Assembly (NCBI RefSeq): GCF_002307355.1 | Contig: NZ_CP017481.1 | Location: 4,402,001 to 4,466,000, forward strand | From: Pectobacterium polaris | GTDB lineage: Bacteria > Pseudomonadota > Gammaproteobacteria > Enterobacterales > Enterobacteriaceae | Length of the DNA stretch: 64,000 bases | Direction of reading: 5' to 3' | In this document: positions 40,727 through 49,323 of the stretch, piece by piece | Layout: each line of letters opens with the position of its first letter | Position numbering within the stretch: position 1 is the first letter of the stretch | Notes under the pieces: model-generated | Databases searched by the model: none | Told to the model about the DNA's origin: nothing | Seen by the model: only the letters and a program-made list of their open reading frames with translations | Program-made: the position numbers and the translations under genes

Positions 40727-40924
40727 ATGTCCAATAATTTGATTCGTCTCCCTGAAGTCCAACGCCGTACCGGTTACAGTAAGGCATGGTTATATCGCCT
40801 TATGAAAGAACAGCGCTTCCCCGCAGCTATTAAGATTGGTTCTCGTTCGATTGCTTTCGTTGAAAGTGAAGTTGATGAATGGATTGATCAACGCATAGCA
40901 GAGTCTCGCGGGGAGGTTGCATAA
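40727..40924 (+). CDS. AlpA-family transcriptional regulator
   Basis: 65 aa winged-helix/MerR-like DNA-binding protein: LIRLPEVQRRTGYSKAWLYR, then LMKEQRFPAAIKIGSRSIAF, the AlpA/excisionase pattern. AlpA activates island integrase or excision genes in P4-type and PICI elements. GAGGTAA upstream of the ATG. The stop overlaps the next start (TAATG). Confidence 0.88.
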   Translation: MSNNLIRLPEVQRRTGYSKAWLYRLMKEQRFPAAIKIGSRSIAFVESEVDEWIDQRIAESRGEVA

Positions 40925-41367
40925 TGCAAATAAAAAACGCCCGTGCTACCGAGCGTCAACTTGAACAAATAAAACCTGCTGCGCAAACTAATATTACTGG
41001 TGGACATAATAGCCAGCCAGAGCGGATAAGGCCAGTCCCTAAGAAGCATCGCGCACGGGTTTTCATGCTACGTTCCGGTGCTGGTGGGTTTACTGAGAAT
41101 GACATTCTTCGCCATTGCCGCCTTTCTTCTGGCCGGAATTACGCCACCGAATTAGAACGCCGGCTTGATATTCAATTAGAGCGTATTAACGAACCGAACA
41201 CAGACGGGATCGGCAGTCACTATCGTTATCGGTTTGCAAAGCGCGATGATATTTCCCGCGTCATTAGGCTGGTAAACAACAATGCCGATATTAACGGCCA
41301 CCAGCCGCTTACCCAGCAAGAAATTAACCACATTCTGATCCTGTACCCGGATTACGCCGCCAGCTAA
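40924..41367 (+). CDS. hypothetical island protein, possible HTH
   Basis: 147 aa. Follows alpA with a TAATG overlap. Residues ~50-90 (RVFMLRSGAGGFTENDILRHCRLSSGRNYATELERRL) resemble a winged-helix of a phage replication or regulatory protein, and the C-terminal half is a mixed helical/beta part. Appears co-transcribed with alpA and the antirepressor gene. No firm function. Confidence 0.6.
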   Translation: MQIKNARATERQLEQIKPAAQTNITGGHNSQPERIRPVPKKHRARVFMLRSGAGGFTENDILRHCRLSSGRNYATELERRLDIQLERINEPNTDGIGSHYRYRFAKRDDISRVIRLVNNNADINGHQPLTQQEINHILILYPDYAAS

Positions 41368-41381
41368 CGGAGCCTGATTTT

Positions 41382-41984
41382 ATGAAATCAAAAAATAATG
41401 ACCTTAACGGTCAGGGATTCGCTCCCCCTGAAAACAGCCGGAGCGATATTTTCAGAAAAGGTGAACAGGATATTTCTGTTATCAAATTTGAAGGCACAAA
41501 AGTGCGGGTAGTGAATATTTCTAGTGAGCCGTGGTTTGTGGCTAAAGATGTTTGCCAAGCATTGGAGATAACCGATCACAAAGTGCCACTGCGTCGGCTT
41601 GGTGAGCATGAAAAGGTGGGGTACTCAGTACCCACCCTTGGCGGTATCCAGAAGATGGCAATTGTTTCAGAACCAGGCTTCTACAAACTCATTGCTCGAA
41701 GCCGTAAGGCTTCCGTTGAAGGAACTGCAGCCTATCGCTTTAGTGAATGGGTATTTGGTGAGGTTATCCCATCCATTCGTAAAACAGGCTCTTACGGTGT
41801 GCCGTGGGCATTCCTGCATGACTTCACGCAACGTAAACAATCCTACCTCAAGCAGGCCAGTAAGAAAGGCCGCGATCTGCAAGCCTGCAAACAGCAGAAG
41901 CAACGCTTAAATACGGAGGAAGAACAGCTATGGCGTGAGTATCAACCAGCCTTACCACTGGCGGGAGATAGCGATCATGATTAA
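41382..41984 (+). CDS. BRO-N domain antirepressor
   Basis: 200 aa. Residues ~25-120 form a Bro-N domain: SSEPWFVAKDVCQALEITDH and KMAIVSEPGFYKLIARSRKA, ending FSEWVFGEVIPSIRKTGSYG. Proteins of this type act as phage antirepressors or DNA-binding regulators. The C-terminal 60 residues are charged and helical. Starts 15 bp after the preceding gene. Confidence 0.85.
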   Translation: MKSKNNDLNGQGFAPPENSRSDIFRKGEQDISVIKFEGTKVRVVNISSEPWFVAKDVCQALEITDHKVPLRRLGEHEKVGYSVPTLGGIQKMAIVSEPGFYKLIARSRKASVEGTAAYRFSEWVFGEVIPSIRKTGSYGVPWAFLHDFTQRKQSYLKQASKKGRDLQACKQQKQRLNTEEEQLWREYQPALPLAGDSDHD

Positions 41985-42071
41985 TCGCCTGTATCTCACC
42001 AGCACTGCGCATACTGTATACGAAATGCGCCCGCACCGTTTAGCCAACGCAATTGTGCGTTTGCTTGCTGG

Positions 42072-42245
42072 CTACTCTTTTGATTTCTTGCGTTGCCGGT
42101 ATTTCACTTCACGCTGTAAAGCAGAAACAACGAATTGCCCAGTTGTTTCACCTTCTTCTTTTAGTGCCTCAACCTCTTTAACCACTTCATGTGGGACACG
42201 GGCGGCAATAGTTTGCGACCGGCCATTGACTGCTTTCGTTGCCAT
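42072..42245 (-). CDS. small ribbon-helix-helix regulator
   Basis: 57 aa from ATG 42245 (MATKAVNGRSQTIAARVPHE), GGAG upstream; the longer frame to 42416 is in the promoter region. Arc-like RHH: a beta strand (SQTIAARVP), then helix HEVVKEVEALKEEGETTGQFVVSALQREV. Points away from the small-gene/primase operon. Likely controls that operon; three GTGTTCAACA sites lie right upstream. Confidence 0.75.
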   Translation of the reverse strand: MATKAVNGRSQTIAARVPHEVVKEVEALKEEGETTGQFVVSALQREVKYRQRKKSKE

Positions 42246-42266
42246 ATCAGCGTTTCTCCGTTTTAG

Positions 42267-42346
42267 GTGTTCAACAGTATGGCATGGAAAAAGTGATTGT
42301 AAACGCTTGACGTGTTCAACACCTTGCAATAGGCTGGTGTTCAACA
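42267..42346. promoter_or_regulatory. three GTGTTCAACA direct repeats (putative operator)
   Basis: GTGTTCAACA occurs at 42267-42276, 42312-42321 and 42337-42346, spaced 45 and 25 bp. The third is inside the near-palindrome GGTGTTCAACACC. Location is the divergent promoter between the RHH gene (-) and the Icd-like/primase operon (+). Autoregulation and control of the operon are inferred. Confidence 0.6.
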
Positions 42347-42437
42347 CCTTATCCACAGGTGTTACACAACTAACGAAGCCCAGCAGTGCGGGAACACTTA
42401 CTGGGCTTCTCACCACACCGTTATTAGGAGTAACGCT

Positions 42438-42629
42438 ATGGCTGATTCACAGTCTACCCAAACTCACCCCAAATTTATATGGCGCTTTCTGGCGCTGGGC
42501 ATGTCGTCTCGCCGCATTATTCGCATTGTCGCTACTACCGAGCACGAAGCACGGGAAAAATCCCCGTCTGGCTGTGTCATTGTTTTCGCTGGTCGCCTGC
42601 CCGTTCAGGAGGTGCGCTATGTTCGATAA
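42438..42629 (+). CDS. Icd-like small protein (host cell division inhibitor family)
   Basis: 63 aa. The segment FLALGMSSRRIIRIVATTEH and following EAREKSPSGCVIVFAGRLP match the short proteins annotated in P4-type islands as Icd/ash-like host cell division inhibitors. First gene of the small-gene cluster leading to the primase. AGGAGTAACGCT precedes the ATG. Functional name is from family resemblance. Confidence 0.7.
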   Translation: MADSQSTQTHPKFIWRFLALGMSSRRIIRIVATTEHEAREKSPSGCVIVFAGRLPVQEVRYVR

Positions 42630-42810
42630 CACCCCGTTAGAGCTGGAAGAAATTATCGACCAATGCCGCGCACTGGCCTACGCCGCTGTTAATACCGATG
42701 CGCCACAAGCACGTGAAATCCTGCTGTTTGTCCTGCAAGAACGTATCGATCACCTTTACCGCACCAGTCAGGCAGAACCAGCACAAGCGGAGGTGTCCCA
42801 TGTTGCGTGA
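42619..42810 (+). CDS. small island protein
   Basis: 63 aa from ATG 42619 (MFDNTPLELEEII), AGGAGG upstream inside the preceding gene. Helical and acidic (DQCRALAYAAVNTDAPQA). Overlaps its neighbours at both ends (42619 before the 42629 stop; 42800 start before its own stop), typical of the tight gene chain of P4-type elements. Function unknown. Confidence 0.6.
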   Translation: MFDNTPLELEEIIDQCRALAYAAVNTDAPQAREILLFVLQERIDHLYRTSQAEPAQAEVSHVA

Positions 42811-43036
42811 CTCTACGCTGTCTCAGGCAGCACAGCAGGCCGATCAGTTGTGCGTTCTGCTGCTGTTACTTGAACAGACTCACGAACAATTAAGTGAAGT
42901 CGATATGGCTACGGCGTTAGGGCTTGCCCGTGATCTATCGGCCAACCCTGCTTTATGGCTGCTGGATGAGCAACAAAAGCAAAGCCGATGCCGTGAAGGT
43001 GATGCCCCTGAAAAAACGGAGGTGCCCCATGCCTAA
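42800..43036 (+). CDS. small island protein
   Basis: 78 aa from ATG 42800 (MLRDSTLSQAAQQ), GGAGG upstream. Leucine-rich helical protein (LCVLLLLLEQTHEQLSEVD). Overlaps both neighbours. No recognised domain; conserved position ahead of a primase gene suggests a replication or regulatory accessory. Confidence 0.6.
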   Translation: MLRDSTLSQAAQQADQLCVLLLLLEQTHEQLSEVDMATALGLARDLSANPALWLLDEQQKQSRCREGDAPEKTEVPHA

Positions 43037-43238
43037 CCAGACGCCAACCATTACCGCCACGCTGCAAGTTACCCCTGATTTCACAGGGCGCGTGCTGGTG
43101 TACGTGAAGAACGGCAGAGCCACCAGCGACCGCCGACTATTCGATGATGAGCTGGTGGCCGGACTCGATACCTTTCTGGAGCTGGCAACCCGTGCAGGCT
43201 ATCAGGTGATTTCACCGGACACAGGAGCGGCAGCATGA
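43029..43238 (+). CDS. small island protein
   Basis: 69 aa from ATG 43029 (MPNQTPTITATLQV), GGAGG upstream. Beta-rich (TGRVLVYVKNGRATSDRRLF), then helix (ELVAGLDTFLELATRAGY). Overlaps the previous gene by 8 bp and the next by 4 bp. No recognised family. Confidence 0.6.
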   Translation: MPNQTPTITATLQVTPDFTGRVLVYVKNGRATSDRRLFDDELVAGLDTFLELATRAGYQVISPDTGAAA

Positions 43239-43462
43239 GCAAGCAGGTTTATGAGATTTGTTGCCAGGTTGAGGAAGCGTTACACCACGTCAAAAAATCG
43301 AAAGAGATCCTTGATATGTGGCTGAACCTCATCCCAAACGATGAAGCCCGCGAGGGTGAATCTATCCGCGTCGCTATCGTGATGGATCAGGTTATCGAAG
43401 CCATTTCCTGTCTGAATAAGGCGGAAGCTATGGGCAGCAACAAAACAGGAGAGGCGCGATAG
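43235..43462 (+). CDS. small island protein
   Basis: 75 aa. ATG overlaps the previous stop by ATGA. Coiled/helical (YEICCQVEEALHHVKKSKEI). Ends with the stop shared with the primase start (TAGTG). Function unknown; part of the primase operon. Confidence 0.6.
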   Translation: MSKQVYEICCQVEEALHHVKKSKEILDMWLNLIPNDEAREGESIRVAIVMDQVIEAISCLNKAEAMGSNKTGEAR

Positions 43463-46155
43463 TGCGTAATATCGATTTTATCCGCAAGGTATCCGCTGCT
43501 GCTGCGGGTCGCTGGCCTGATGTGCTTTCTCAATTGGGGATTGAGGTTCCCCGTCACCCGACAACGCTCACCCCTTGCCCAGCCTGCGGCGGTACCGATC
43601 GCTTTCAGTTCGATAATCTGGAAGGACGCGGGACATGGCATTGCCGCCACTGTGAACCGGAAGCCGGTGACGGGCTGGCGCTGGTGATGAACGTTCGCCA
43701 ATGTGCCGCGATGGATGCCGCGCAGAGGGTGGCAGAGGTATTGGGTATTGATACCCGGACACTGGAACAGGCCACCCGCCAGAGCGACACCCGACACCTG
43801 CCAATGGAAAATAACGGGCGTTCCCCTGCCGTTGAAGAAAAAGCCCAGCGCTTTGCCCCGCGTCTGGAGAAGCTGACCACGCAGGCACATCCGGGAGAGT
43901 CTGCATATCTGGCCGGAAAGGGGTTAACCGGCTTTTCGTATCCGCTGCTGTCTGATGGCACCCTATTGCTGACGTTACAGGACGCGAACGGTACCACCAC
44001 CGCCGCACAGACGATAAAACCCGATGGCAGCAAGCGACTGGTGACCGATTCCGCTAAGCGCGGGGCGTATCACGTTGTTAATGCCTCAGAACAGCCCGAT
44101 ACGGTGATTATTGGTGAGGGACTGGCGACCGCGTTAAGCGTTCACCTGATGCGCCCTGATGCGCTGACCATCGCCGCTATCGATGCAGGCAACATGGTGC
44201 CGGTCGCAAAGACGATGCGTGCTCTGTATCCCAATGCGCAAATCATCCTTGCCGCGGATAACGACATCGTGGCAGGTAAGCCAAACGCGGGGAAGGACTG
44301 GGCAGAGAAAGCCGCCCGCGAGGTGAACGGCTGGGTATCCCTACCGCCCACCAGCGAAAAAGCCGACTGGGATGATTACCGCCAGCAATACGGACTGACC
44401 GCCGCGGCACAGGCGTTTGCCGATTCGCTCTATCCAGTGTCTAGCGGTGATAAACCGGCGCGTGACGACCCGTTAAGGCCGCGTGTCGAGAGCCGTAGCG
44501 ATGGAGTTTTCTGGCTTACCCCCAAAGTGGATAAAGACAGTGGCGAGGTGATCAACAACGAAAGCTGGCTATGCTCCGCGCTGAACGTGGTGGGCATTGG
44601 TCGGGATGAAAAAGACCAATACCTGATACTGCGCTGGCGGGCAATCGGCGCAAACGCGGATACCACGCATGCTATCCCGTTGGCTGATATCGGTGAACGC
44701 GAAGGCTGGCGAACGCTGAAAAACGGCGGCGTGAACGTCACCACCAAAAACAGCCTGAGGGCGATACTGGCCGACTGGCTCCAGCGCAGCGCCGTGCATG
44801 AGATTTGGCATATCGCCCACGCCACAGGCTGGCAGTGTGGTGCCTACATCATGCCGGACGGTGAAATTATCGGACAACCCGACAGGCCGGTACTGTTCAA
44901 CGGTCGCAGCTCTGCGGCGGCGGGCTACACCGTCAAAGGCACCGCCGAAAGCTGGCGCACCAACATTGCACGGCTGGTGGACGGCAACTATTCCATGATG
45001 ACCGGCATAGCGGCGGCGTTATCCGCTCCGCTTATTGGGCTATCTGGTTCGGACGGATTCGGTATCCATTTCTATGAGCAATCCAGTGCCGGTAAAACCA
45101 CGGCGGCGAATGTCTCTGCCAGTCTGTACGGCAACCCCGATTTACTGCGCCTGACATGGTACGGCACCGCGCTGGGGCTGGCGAACGAAGCCGCCGCCCA
45201 CAATGACGGCCTGATGCCACTGGATGAAGTCGGGCAAGGCGCTGACCCGGTGAGCGTGGCGCAAGCCGCCTATGCCCTGTTTAACGGCGTGGGCAAACTA
45301 CAGGGTGCCAAAGAAGGCGGCAACCGGGATTTAAAGCGCTGGCGCACGGTGGCGATCAGCACTGGCGAAATGGATTTGGAAACCTTCATCGCCAGCGTAG
45401 GCAGAAAGACCAAAGCCGGCCAACTGGTACGCCTGCTGAATATCCCGTTAAGCAAAGCGATGCGCTTTCATGAGCACAACAACGGCAAACAGCACGCCGA
45501 TGCGCTGAAAGATGCCTACCAGCGGCACTACGGCGCAGCCGGGCGCGAATGGATTAAGTACCTTGCCGACCACCCGCAACAGGCTATCGAGGCCGTGAGA
45601 GCCGCCGAAATGCGCTGGCGCGGGTTAATTCCATCTGATTATGGCGAACAGGTTCACCGCGTGGCCGCTCGCTTTGCCGTGATGGAAGCGGCGCTATCGC
45701 TGGGCAAGGTGATTACTGGCTGGGATGAGCAGACGAGCCGCGACGCGATACAGCACAGCTTCAATGCCTGGGTGCGTGAATTCGGTACCGGCAACAAAGA
45801 GCACCAGCAGATTATCGAACAGTGCGAAGCGTTCCTGAATGCGTGTGGGTTAAGCCGGTTCGCGCCGCTGCCTTACGACCGTACCAGCCTGCCTATACGG
45901 GATTTGGCCGGATACCGTGAACGGGGCAAGCACGACGATTCACCGATGGTGTTCTACACCTTCCCCGCCGCGTTTGAGGGAGAGATAGCCAAAGGGTTTA
46001 ACGCCAAGCAGTTTGCCGAAATACTGCGCGGTGCGGGCATGTTGACCCCGCCCACCAGCGGGCGCGGCTATCAGCGTAAGTCTCCGCGCATTGATGGGCG
46101 ACAGATAAACGTCTACGTCCTTCAGTATCGCCCGGAAGACGACCAGCCAGAATAG
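43462..46155 (+). CDS. satellite primase-helicase (zinc finger, Toprim, DUF927)
   Basis: 897 aa starting at GTG 43462. N-terminal zinc-binding domain (CPACGG ... CRHC near residues 39-60), Toprim-like region (TVIIGEGLATALSVH, AADND near 210-280), then a DUF927 ATPase with P-loop EQSSAGKTTAANV near residue 540 and LPLDEVGQGAD as a Walker B-like stretch. This combines primase and helicase roles like the P4 alpha protein. The operon leads straight into the iteron block, which would be its binding site. Confidence 0.92.
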   Translation: MRNIDFIRKVSAAAAGRWPDVLSQLGIEVPRHPTTLTPCPACGGTDRFQFDNLEGRGTWHCRHCEPEAGDGLALVMNVRQCAAMDAAQRVAEVLGIDTRTLEQATRQSDTRHLPMENNGRSPAVEEKAQRFAPRLEKLTTQAHPGESAYLAGKGLTGFSYPLLSDGTLLLTLQDANGTTTAAQTIKPDGSKRLVTDSAKRGAYHVVNASEQPDTVIIGEGLATALSVHLMRPDALTIAAIDAGNMVPVAKTMRALYPNAQIILAADNDIVAGKPNAGKDWAEKAAREVNGWVSLPPTSEKADWDDYRQQYGLTAAAQAFADSLYPVSSGDKPARDDPLRPRVESRSDGVFWLTPKVDKDSGEVINNESWLCSALNVVGIGRDEKDQYLILRWRAIGANADTTHAIPLADIGEREGWRTLKNGGVNVTTKNSLRAILADWLQRSAVHEIWHIAHATGWQCGAYIMPDGEIIGQPDRPVLFNGRSSAAAGYTVKGTAESWRTNIARLVDGNYSMMTGIAAALSAPLIGLSGSDGFGIHFYEQSSAGKTTAANVSASLYGNPDLLRLTWYGTALGLANEAAAHNDGLMPLDEVGQGADPVSVAQAAYALFNGVGKLQGAKEGGNRDLKRWRTVAISTGEMDLETFIASVGRKTKAGQLVRLLNIPLSKAMRFHEHNNGKQHADALKDAYQRHYGAAGREWIKYLADHPQQAIEAVRAAEMRWRGLIPSDYGEQVHRVAARFAVMEAALSLGKVITGWDEQTSRDAIQHSFNAWVREFGTGNKEHQQIIEQCEAFLNACGLSRFAPLPYDRTSLPIRDLAGYRERGKHDDSPMVFYTFPAAFEGEIAKGFNAKQFAEILRGAGMLTPPTSGRGYQRKSPRIDGRQINVYVLQYRPEDDQPE

Positions 46156-46174
46156 GATTGCTTCACACACGTAG

Positions 46175-46293
46175 AAAGTATGTTGGTTCAGTTAGTTCAG
46201 TTGGTTCAATGTGTAAAGACGGTTGTTATGTAAGGAAAATATTTTCCATGTTGAACCAACACTGAACCAACAAAGGGGCATTTTGAACCAACA
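46175..46293. repeat. iteron block A (candidate origin)
   Basis: Three TTGGTTCA-like units (TGTTGGTTCA, AGTTCAG, TTGGTTCA), GTGTAAAG, then TGAACCAACA three times in inverted orientation. It lies 20 bp past the primase stop. The first 53 bp (46175-46227) match the reverse complement of 52267-52319 at 48 of 53 positions. In phage P4 the alpha protein acts at ori and crr made of similar repeats. Confidence 0.75.
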
Positions 46294-46324
46294 GCGATAA
46301 ATGGCTGAGGGGAGGAAAACAACC

Positions 46325-46762
46325 ATGACAGCACAAATTTCCGCTTATGGTCGCCTGGTGGTGGACGTGCAGAGCCGCACCACCAGCAACGGTAACACGA
46401 TGAGTTTCACCCGCATGGCGGTACCGCTGCCCTGTCAGAAGGCAGAGAACGGCGAGGCCACTTTCTGGCTGGCGGTGACAGTCTTTGGCAAACAGGCGGA
46501 TGCGCTGGCGAAACACCAGAAAGGCGACATGATGAGCGTATCGGGCAACATGCAGATCACCCAGTGGACAGACGGCCACGGTAACGCACAAACCGGCTAC
46601 CAGGTGATTGCCGACAGCGTGGTAAGCGCCCGAACGGTGCGACCCGGAGGCCGTAAAGGTGCCGCAGGCCAACCCACTGACGCGCTACGCCGCGCACACG
46701 AACAAAGCGTACAGGGTAATAGCCACCTTACACCTGATTTCAGCGATGACGCGCCATTTTGA
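46325..46762 (+). CDS. ssb: single-stranded DNA-binding protein
   Basis: 145 aa from ATG 46325 (MTAQISAYGRLV) with GGAGGAAA upstream; the 46301 ATG has no ribosome binding site. OB-fold core (GNTMSFTRMAVPLP ... FWLAVTVFGKQAD) and an acidic tail ending DFSDDAPF, the SSB partner-binding tip. Sits just after the iteron block, consistent with island replication. Confidence 0.9.
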   Translation: MTAQISAYGRLVVDVQSRTTSNGNTMSFTRMAVPLPCQKAENGEATFWLAVTVFGKQADALAKHQKGDMMSVSGNMQITQWTDGHGNAQTGYQVIADSVVSARTVRPGGRKGAAGQPTDALRRAHEQSVQGNSHLTPDFSDDAPF

Positions 46763-46770
46763 GGAATACC

Positions 46771-47226
46771 ATGATGACAGAGAACACACGTATCGTATTG
46801 CGTCTTAAGCGTGCCACCGTGAACAAGGTAACAACGCCGGGACATGTCACAGCCAAATCTTCACAGGCAACAGACAAAACAGGTAATAAGCAGCACCGCA
46901 AGAACCGGAAAAAACTCGAACGGCTGGTTTTACTCTGGCCGGATGCGTTCAATCTGGAAAATCCCCGCCCGTTGGCTATCGGGATCGATAAGGCGCTGGC
47001 GGCAGATATTGAACGTCGCCAATTATCCGGGGCGGGCTCGCTGCGTTTTTCGCTGGGGTTGTATGTCCACCGCTCTGCCTACATCAAAGCGCTGGCCGCT
47101 GGTGGGCAACGCTACGACCTGAACGGCAAGCCTCTGGGGGAAGTCACCACCGAACAGCAGGAGCGTGCCAGAGCGCAGCGCAAGCAGAAAACCGCCCTGC
47201 GCACAGAGGATGCAAAATGCGCCTGA
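46771..47226 (+). CDS. ProQ/FinO-domain protein
   Basis: 151 aa from ATG 46771 with GAGG 6 bases upstream. Residues ~40-115 carry a ProQ/FinO RNA-binding domain (LVLLWPDAFNLENPRPLAIGI, YVHRSAYIKALAAGGQRYDL, NGKP). Basic N-terminal and C-terminal extensions. Such proteins on mobile elements bind structured RNAs and may control replication or conjugation genes. Confidence 0.9.
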   Translation: MMTENTRIVLRLKRATVNKVTTPGHVTAKSSQATDKTGNKQHRKNRKKLERLVLLWPDAFNLENPRPLAIGIDKALAADIERRQLSGAGSLRFSLGLYVHRSAYIKALAAGGQRYDLNGKPLGEVTTEQQERARAQRKQKTALRTEDAKCA

Positions 47227-47306
47227 CAGCAGAGCAGAAGGCGGAGATTATCCGCCTTAAAAAACAGGAATTGATTGCCTCGGTAGCACAGAATTATTTG
47301 GGCTGA
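47217..47306 (+). CDS. short 29-aa ORF, possibly truncated
   Basis: ATG 47217 inside the previous gene, TGA at 47304-47306. Peptide begins MRLTAEQKAEIIRLKKQELI, a helical start seen in longer island proteins. It stops at the junction with the low-GC, opposite-strand HEPN-like gene, so it may have been cut by an insertion. Confidence 0.4.
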   Translation: MRLTAEQKAEIIRLKKQELIASVAQNYLG

Positions 47307-47935
47307 GTCGAGTTAGGGGGGATTTCAAGATAAGAAAATAAACACATGATTAATGCGCTATATAGGCAAATCAGCTTTGCCCTGTTTGGCGTATCCCTTG
47401 ATTCAAGTGCATATCTGTATTTAGTCTTTCCGTCTTCATCATAAGTCTCTATTTGAAATTCACTCAGCGGAAAGGACAAATAAGTTTCAGCTAGGCCTCT
47501 AACATGATGATGAACAGTATCAATTTCACTATCTTTAATGGCTGTCACTGAGAGTCTATGTGCAAATGAATTTCTTATATCATTGATTTTTTTAATCGAC
47601 TTATAAGCACTTTCTGGCAACCCTGTGAGCTGACACATTTTAAGTTTCTGGAAAAATTCCATTTGAAAATCACCAGACTGAGGGGCTTCACTAAAGAGGT
47701 TGTCATGTCCTGTTATGCCACAAATCCATGCCTCCAGAAACTTCTCGCAAAGCAAATGAATCCGTAAAACAACGCCCAAATCATCCTCGCTGTTCGCAAT
47801 CTTAATCATAGGCAGAGCTATACCAATGCTGCCATAGTAATTCATAAATGATTGAATTTTCACTTTATTTAACCACTCCGCATCCAACAAATTAAAGATA
47901 AATCGATAATAGCGCCATCGAACGTTAAGTGACAT
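47294..47935 (-). CDS. HEPN-like protein (cargo gene)
   Basis: 213 aa, all-helical, no signal peptide. The segment KKINDIRNSFAHRLSV has Arg-Asn-x3-His, the R-x4-6-H motif of HEPN RNases and related helical dimers (MltR/DUF4145-like). It is the only long gene on the minus strand within the replication module, and AT-rich, so it looks like an inserted cargo gene. HEPN proteins on mobile elements are often toxins or defence effectors; here the function is inferred. Confidence 0.6.
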   Translation of the reverse strand: MSLNVRWRYYRFIFNLLDAEWLNKVKIQSFMNYYGSIGIALPMIKIANSEDDLGVVLRIHLLCEKFLEAWICGITGHDNLFSEAPQSGDFQMEFFQKLKMCQLTGLPESAYKSIKKINDIRNSFAHRLSVTAIKDSEIDTVHHHVRGLAETYLSFPLSEFQIETYDEDGKTKYRYALESRDTPNRAKLICLYSALIMCLFSYLEIPPNSTQPK

Positions 47936-48047
47936 GCCACTGGATAAAAATCACACCCATTAACATCCCTATATTTGCAACACTTGTTGATATAATTTTA
48001 ATTTATGCAACAATAACCACTGTATAAATATCATGTATGGGTGTTAT

Positions 48048-48227
48048 ATGACCGCACGCGGGAAAGTGGTACCGATATTACTCAGCAAAGAACAGGTAGG
48101 CGCAATTCGTCGTATTCAGGAGCAGGAACGCAGCAAGTCACCGCTGGGCGTTGCGCCAACCATCCATGTGATTGCGCGTAGCCTGATGGATAAGGCGTTA
48201 AAGGAAAGCGAAGTAGCACATGGCTGA
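48048..48227 (+). CDS. small hypothetical island protein
   Basis: 59 aa from ATG 48048 (MTARGKVVPILLSKEQV); an ATG at 48033 is also in frame. Basic, with a ribbon-helix-helix-like pattern (KVVPILLSKEQVGAIRRIQE). Preceded by an AT-rich promoter-like region (TATAAT-like elements near 47990-48030). Possibly a regulator. Confidence 0.55.
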   Translation: MTARGKVVPILLSKEQVGAIRRIQEQERSKSPLGVAPTIHVIARSLMDKALKESEVAHG

Positions 48228-48298
48228 AGCCATTGATTCGCTGGTGATATTAATGGCCTGAATGTCATGACGGTGATTTCTCACTATGACGTGGATTT

Positions 48299-49267
48299 AT
48301 GGCAATGAAAGAAAATACTGAACTGTACGGCGTTTATGACGCTGGCTTTAATCATCGATTTGACGGTATCACGGTACTGAAAGCGTCGATTACCCGCGAC
48401 GCCAAAATGATGGAGCACCCACTGGAGGACGGCAGCACCATAACCGACCATCGCATTATTCTGCCTATTGAGATTGAGATAGCGGCGCTGATCCCTGTGG
48501 CGCAATCTAACAGCCTCTATACCGAAATCCGGCAGGCGTTCACCAGCACTGAGCTATTTTCAATAAACACCCGATCCGGTGTTTATCCCAGCATGGCAAT
48601 GTCGGCCATGCCGCACGAAGAAGACCCTACGAACGCCGACATGATCCCTATCGTGTTGCGATTCAAGGAAACGATTCTTGTAGAAACGCAGTACCAGGCA
48701 TTGCCGCCGAGAAAGGTTAAATACCCAAAGGATTCCAGCACCGTTAATCGAGGTGAACAAAAGGCCGAATATGCACGGCATTGCGGTGTAAGCCGTCAGA
48801 CAGTGTACGACTGGGTGAAAAAGGGTGAGGTCATTCTTTCTGGCGTGAAGATCGATGTCACAGCGACCGAACAGAAACGTGCTGGTGGAAATCATGCCAG
48901 TGATTCGCCGTGGCCACATCGCACAATGGAAATGACGTGGAAACAGGCCGCTGAATGGGTGAGCCAACACGATGGAGAAAAGCCTGATGAGGATAATCAT
49001 GACGATCGATTAACTCGTCTGGCGGCTGCTGCGGATGAGTTGGGCTATGGCGTTGATGGCAGCGAATACGACGAACAGGAATCCGTAATTGCTCTATACA
49101 TGGACGGCAGTGTACGACACGAATTCTACGATGAAGGATGCGTGGATGCGGCGATCACTTTTTTGCGGGCAGAACTTTTCTATGTCGCATTCCGTGTTGA
49201 TGATGAGGCTGATTGGAGTCCTCAGGGATTATCAGCGTTGTGCTTACGGCAAGGCAAGAAAATATAA
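48299..49267 (+). CDS. Dit-like tail domain fused to Nu1-like HTH
   Basis: 322 aa. Residues ~1-125 look like the N-terminal domain of Dit-like baseplate/tail proteins (FDGITVLKASITRDAKMMEH, PLEDGSTITDHRIILPIEIE). Residues ~155-190 (AEYARHCGVSRQTVYDWVKKG) match the HTH of Nu1-type small terminase subunits. The C-terminal ~100 residues are acidic. The two parts are usually separate proteins, so a recombined gene is likely. RBS not strong. Possibly part of a satellite packaging or interference module. Confidence 0.6.
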   Translation: MAMKENTELYGVYDAGFNHRFDGITVLKASITRDAKMMEHPLEDGSTITDHRIILPIEIEIAALIPVAQSNSLYTEIRQAFTSTELFSINTRSGVYPSMAMSAMPHEEDPTNADMIPIVLRFKETILVETQYQALPPRKVKYPKDSSTVNRGEQKAEYARHCGVSRQTVYDWVKKGEVILSGVKIDVTATEQKRAGGNHASDSPWPHRTMEMTWKQAAEWVSQHDGEKPDEDNHDDRLTRLAAAADELGYGVDGSEYDEQESVIALYMDGSVRHEFYDEGCVDAAITFLRAELFYVAFRVDDEADWSPQGLSALCLRQGKKI

Positions 49268-49323
49268 ACCACCAGCCAGGAGAAGGGCAGCAATCTTGAC
49301 AGGGCTTGACGCTTTTTATCTGG

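Noticed and set aside
41935..42616. N-terminal part of a 291-aa ORF
   Set aside because: Antisense to the RHH gene and crosses its operator; only the last 63 codons, from ATG 42619, look real.
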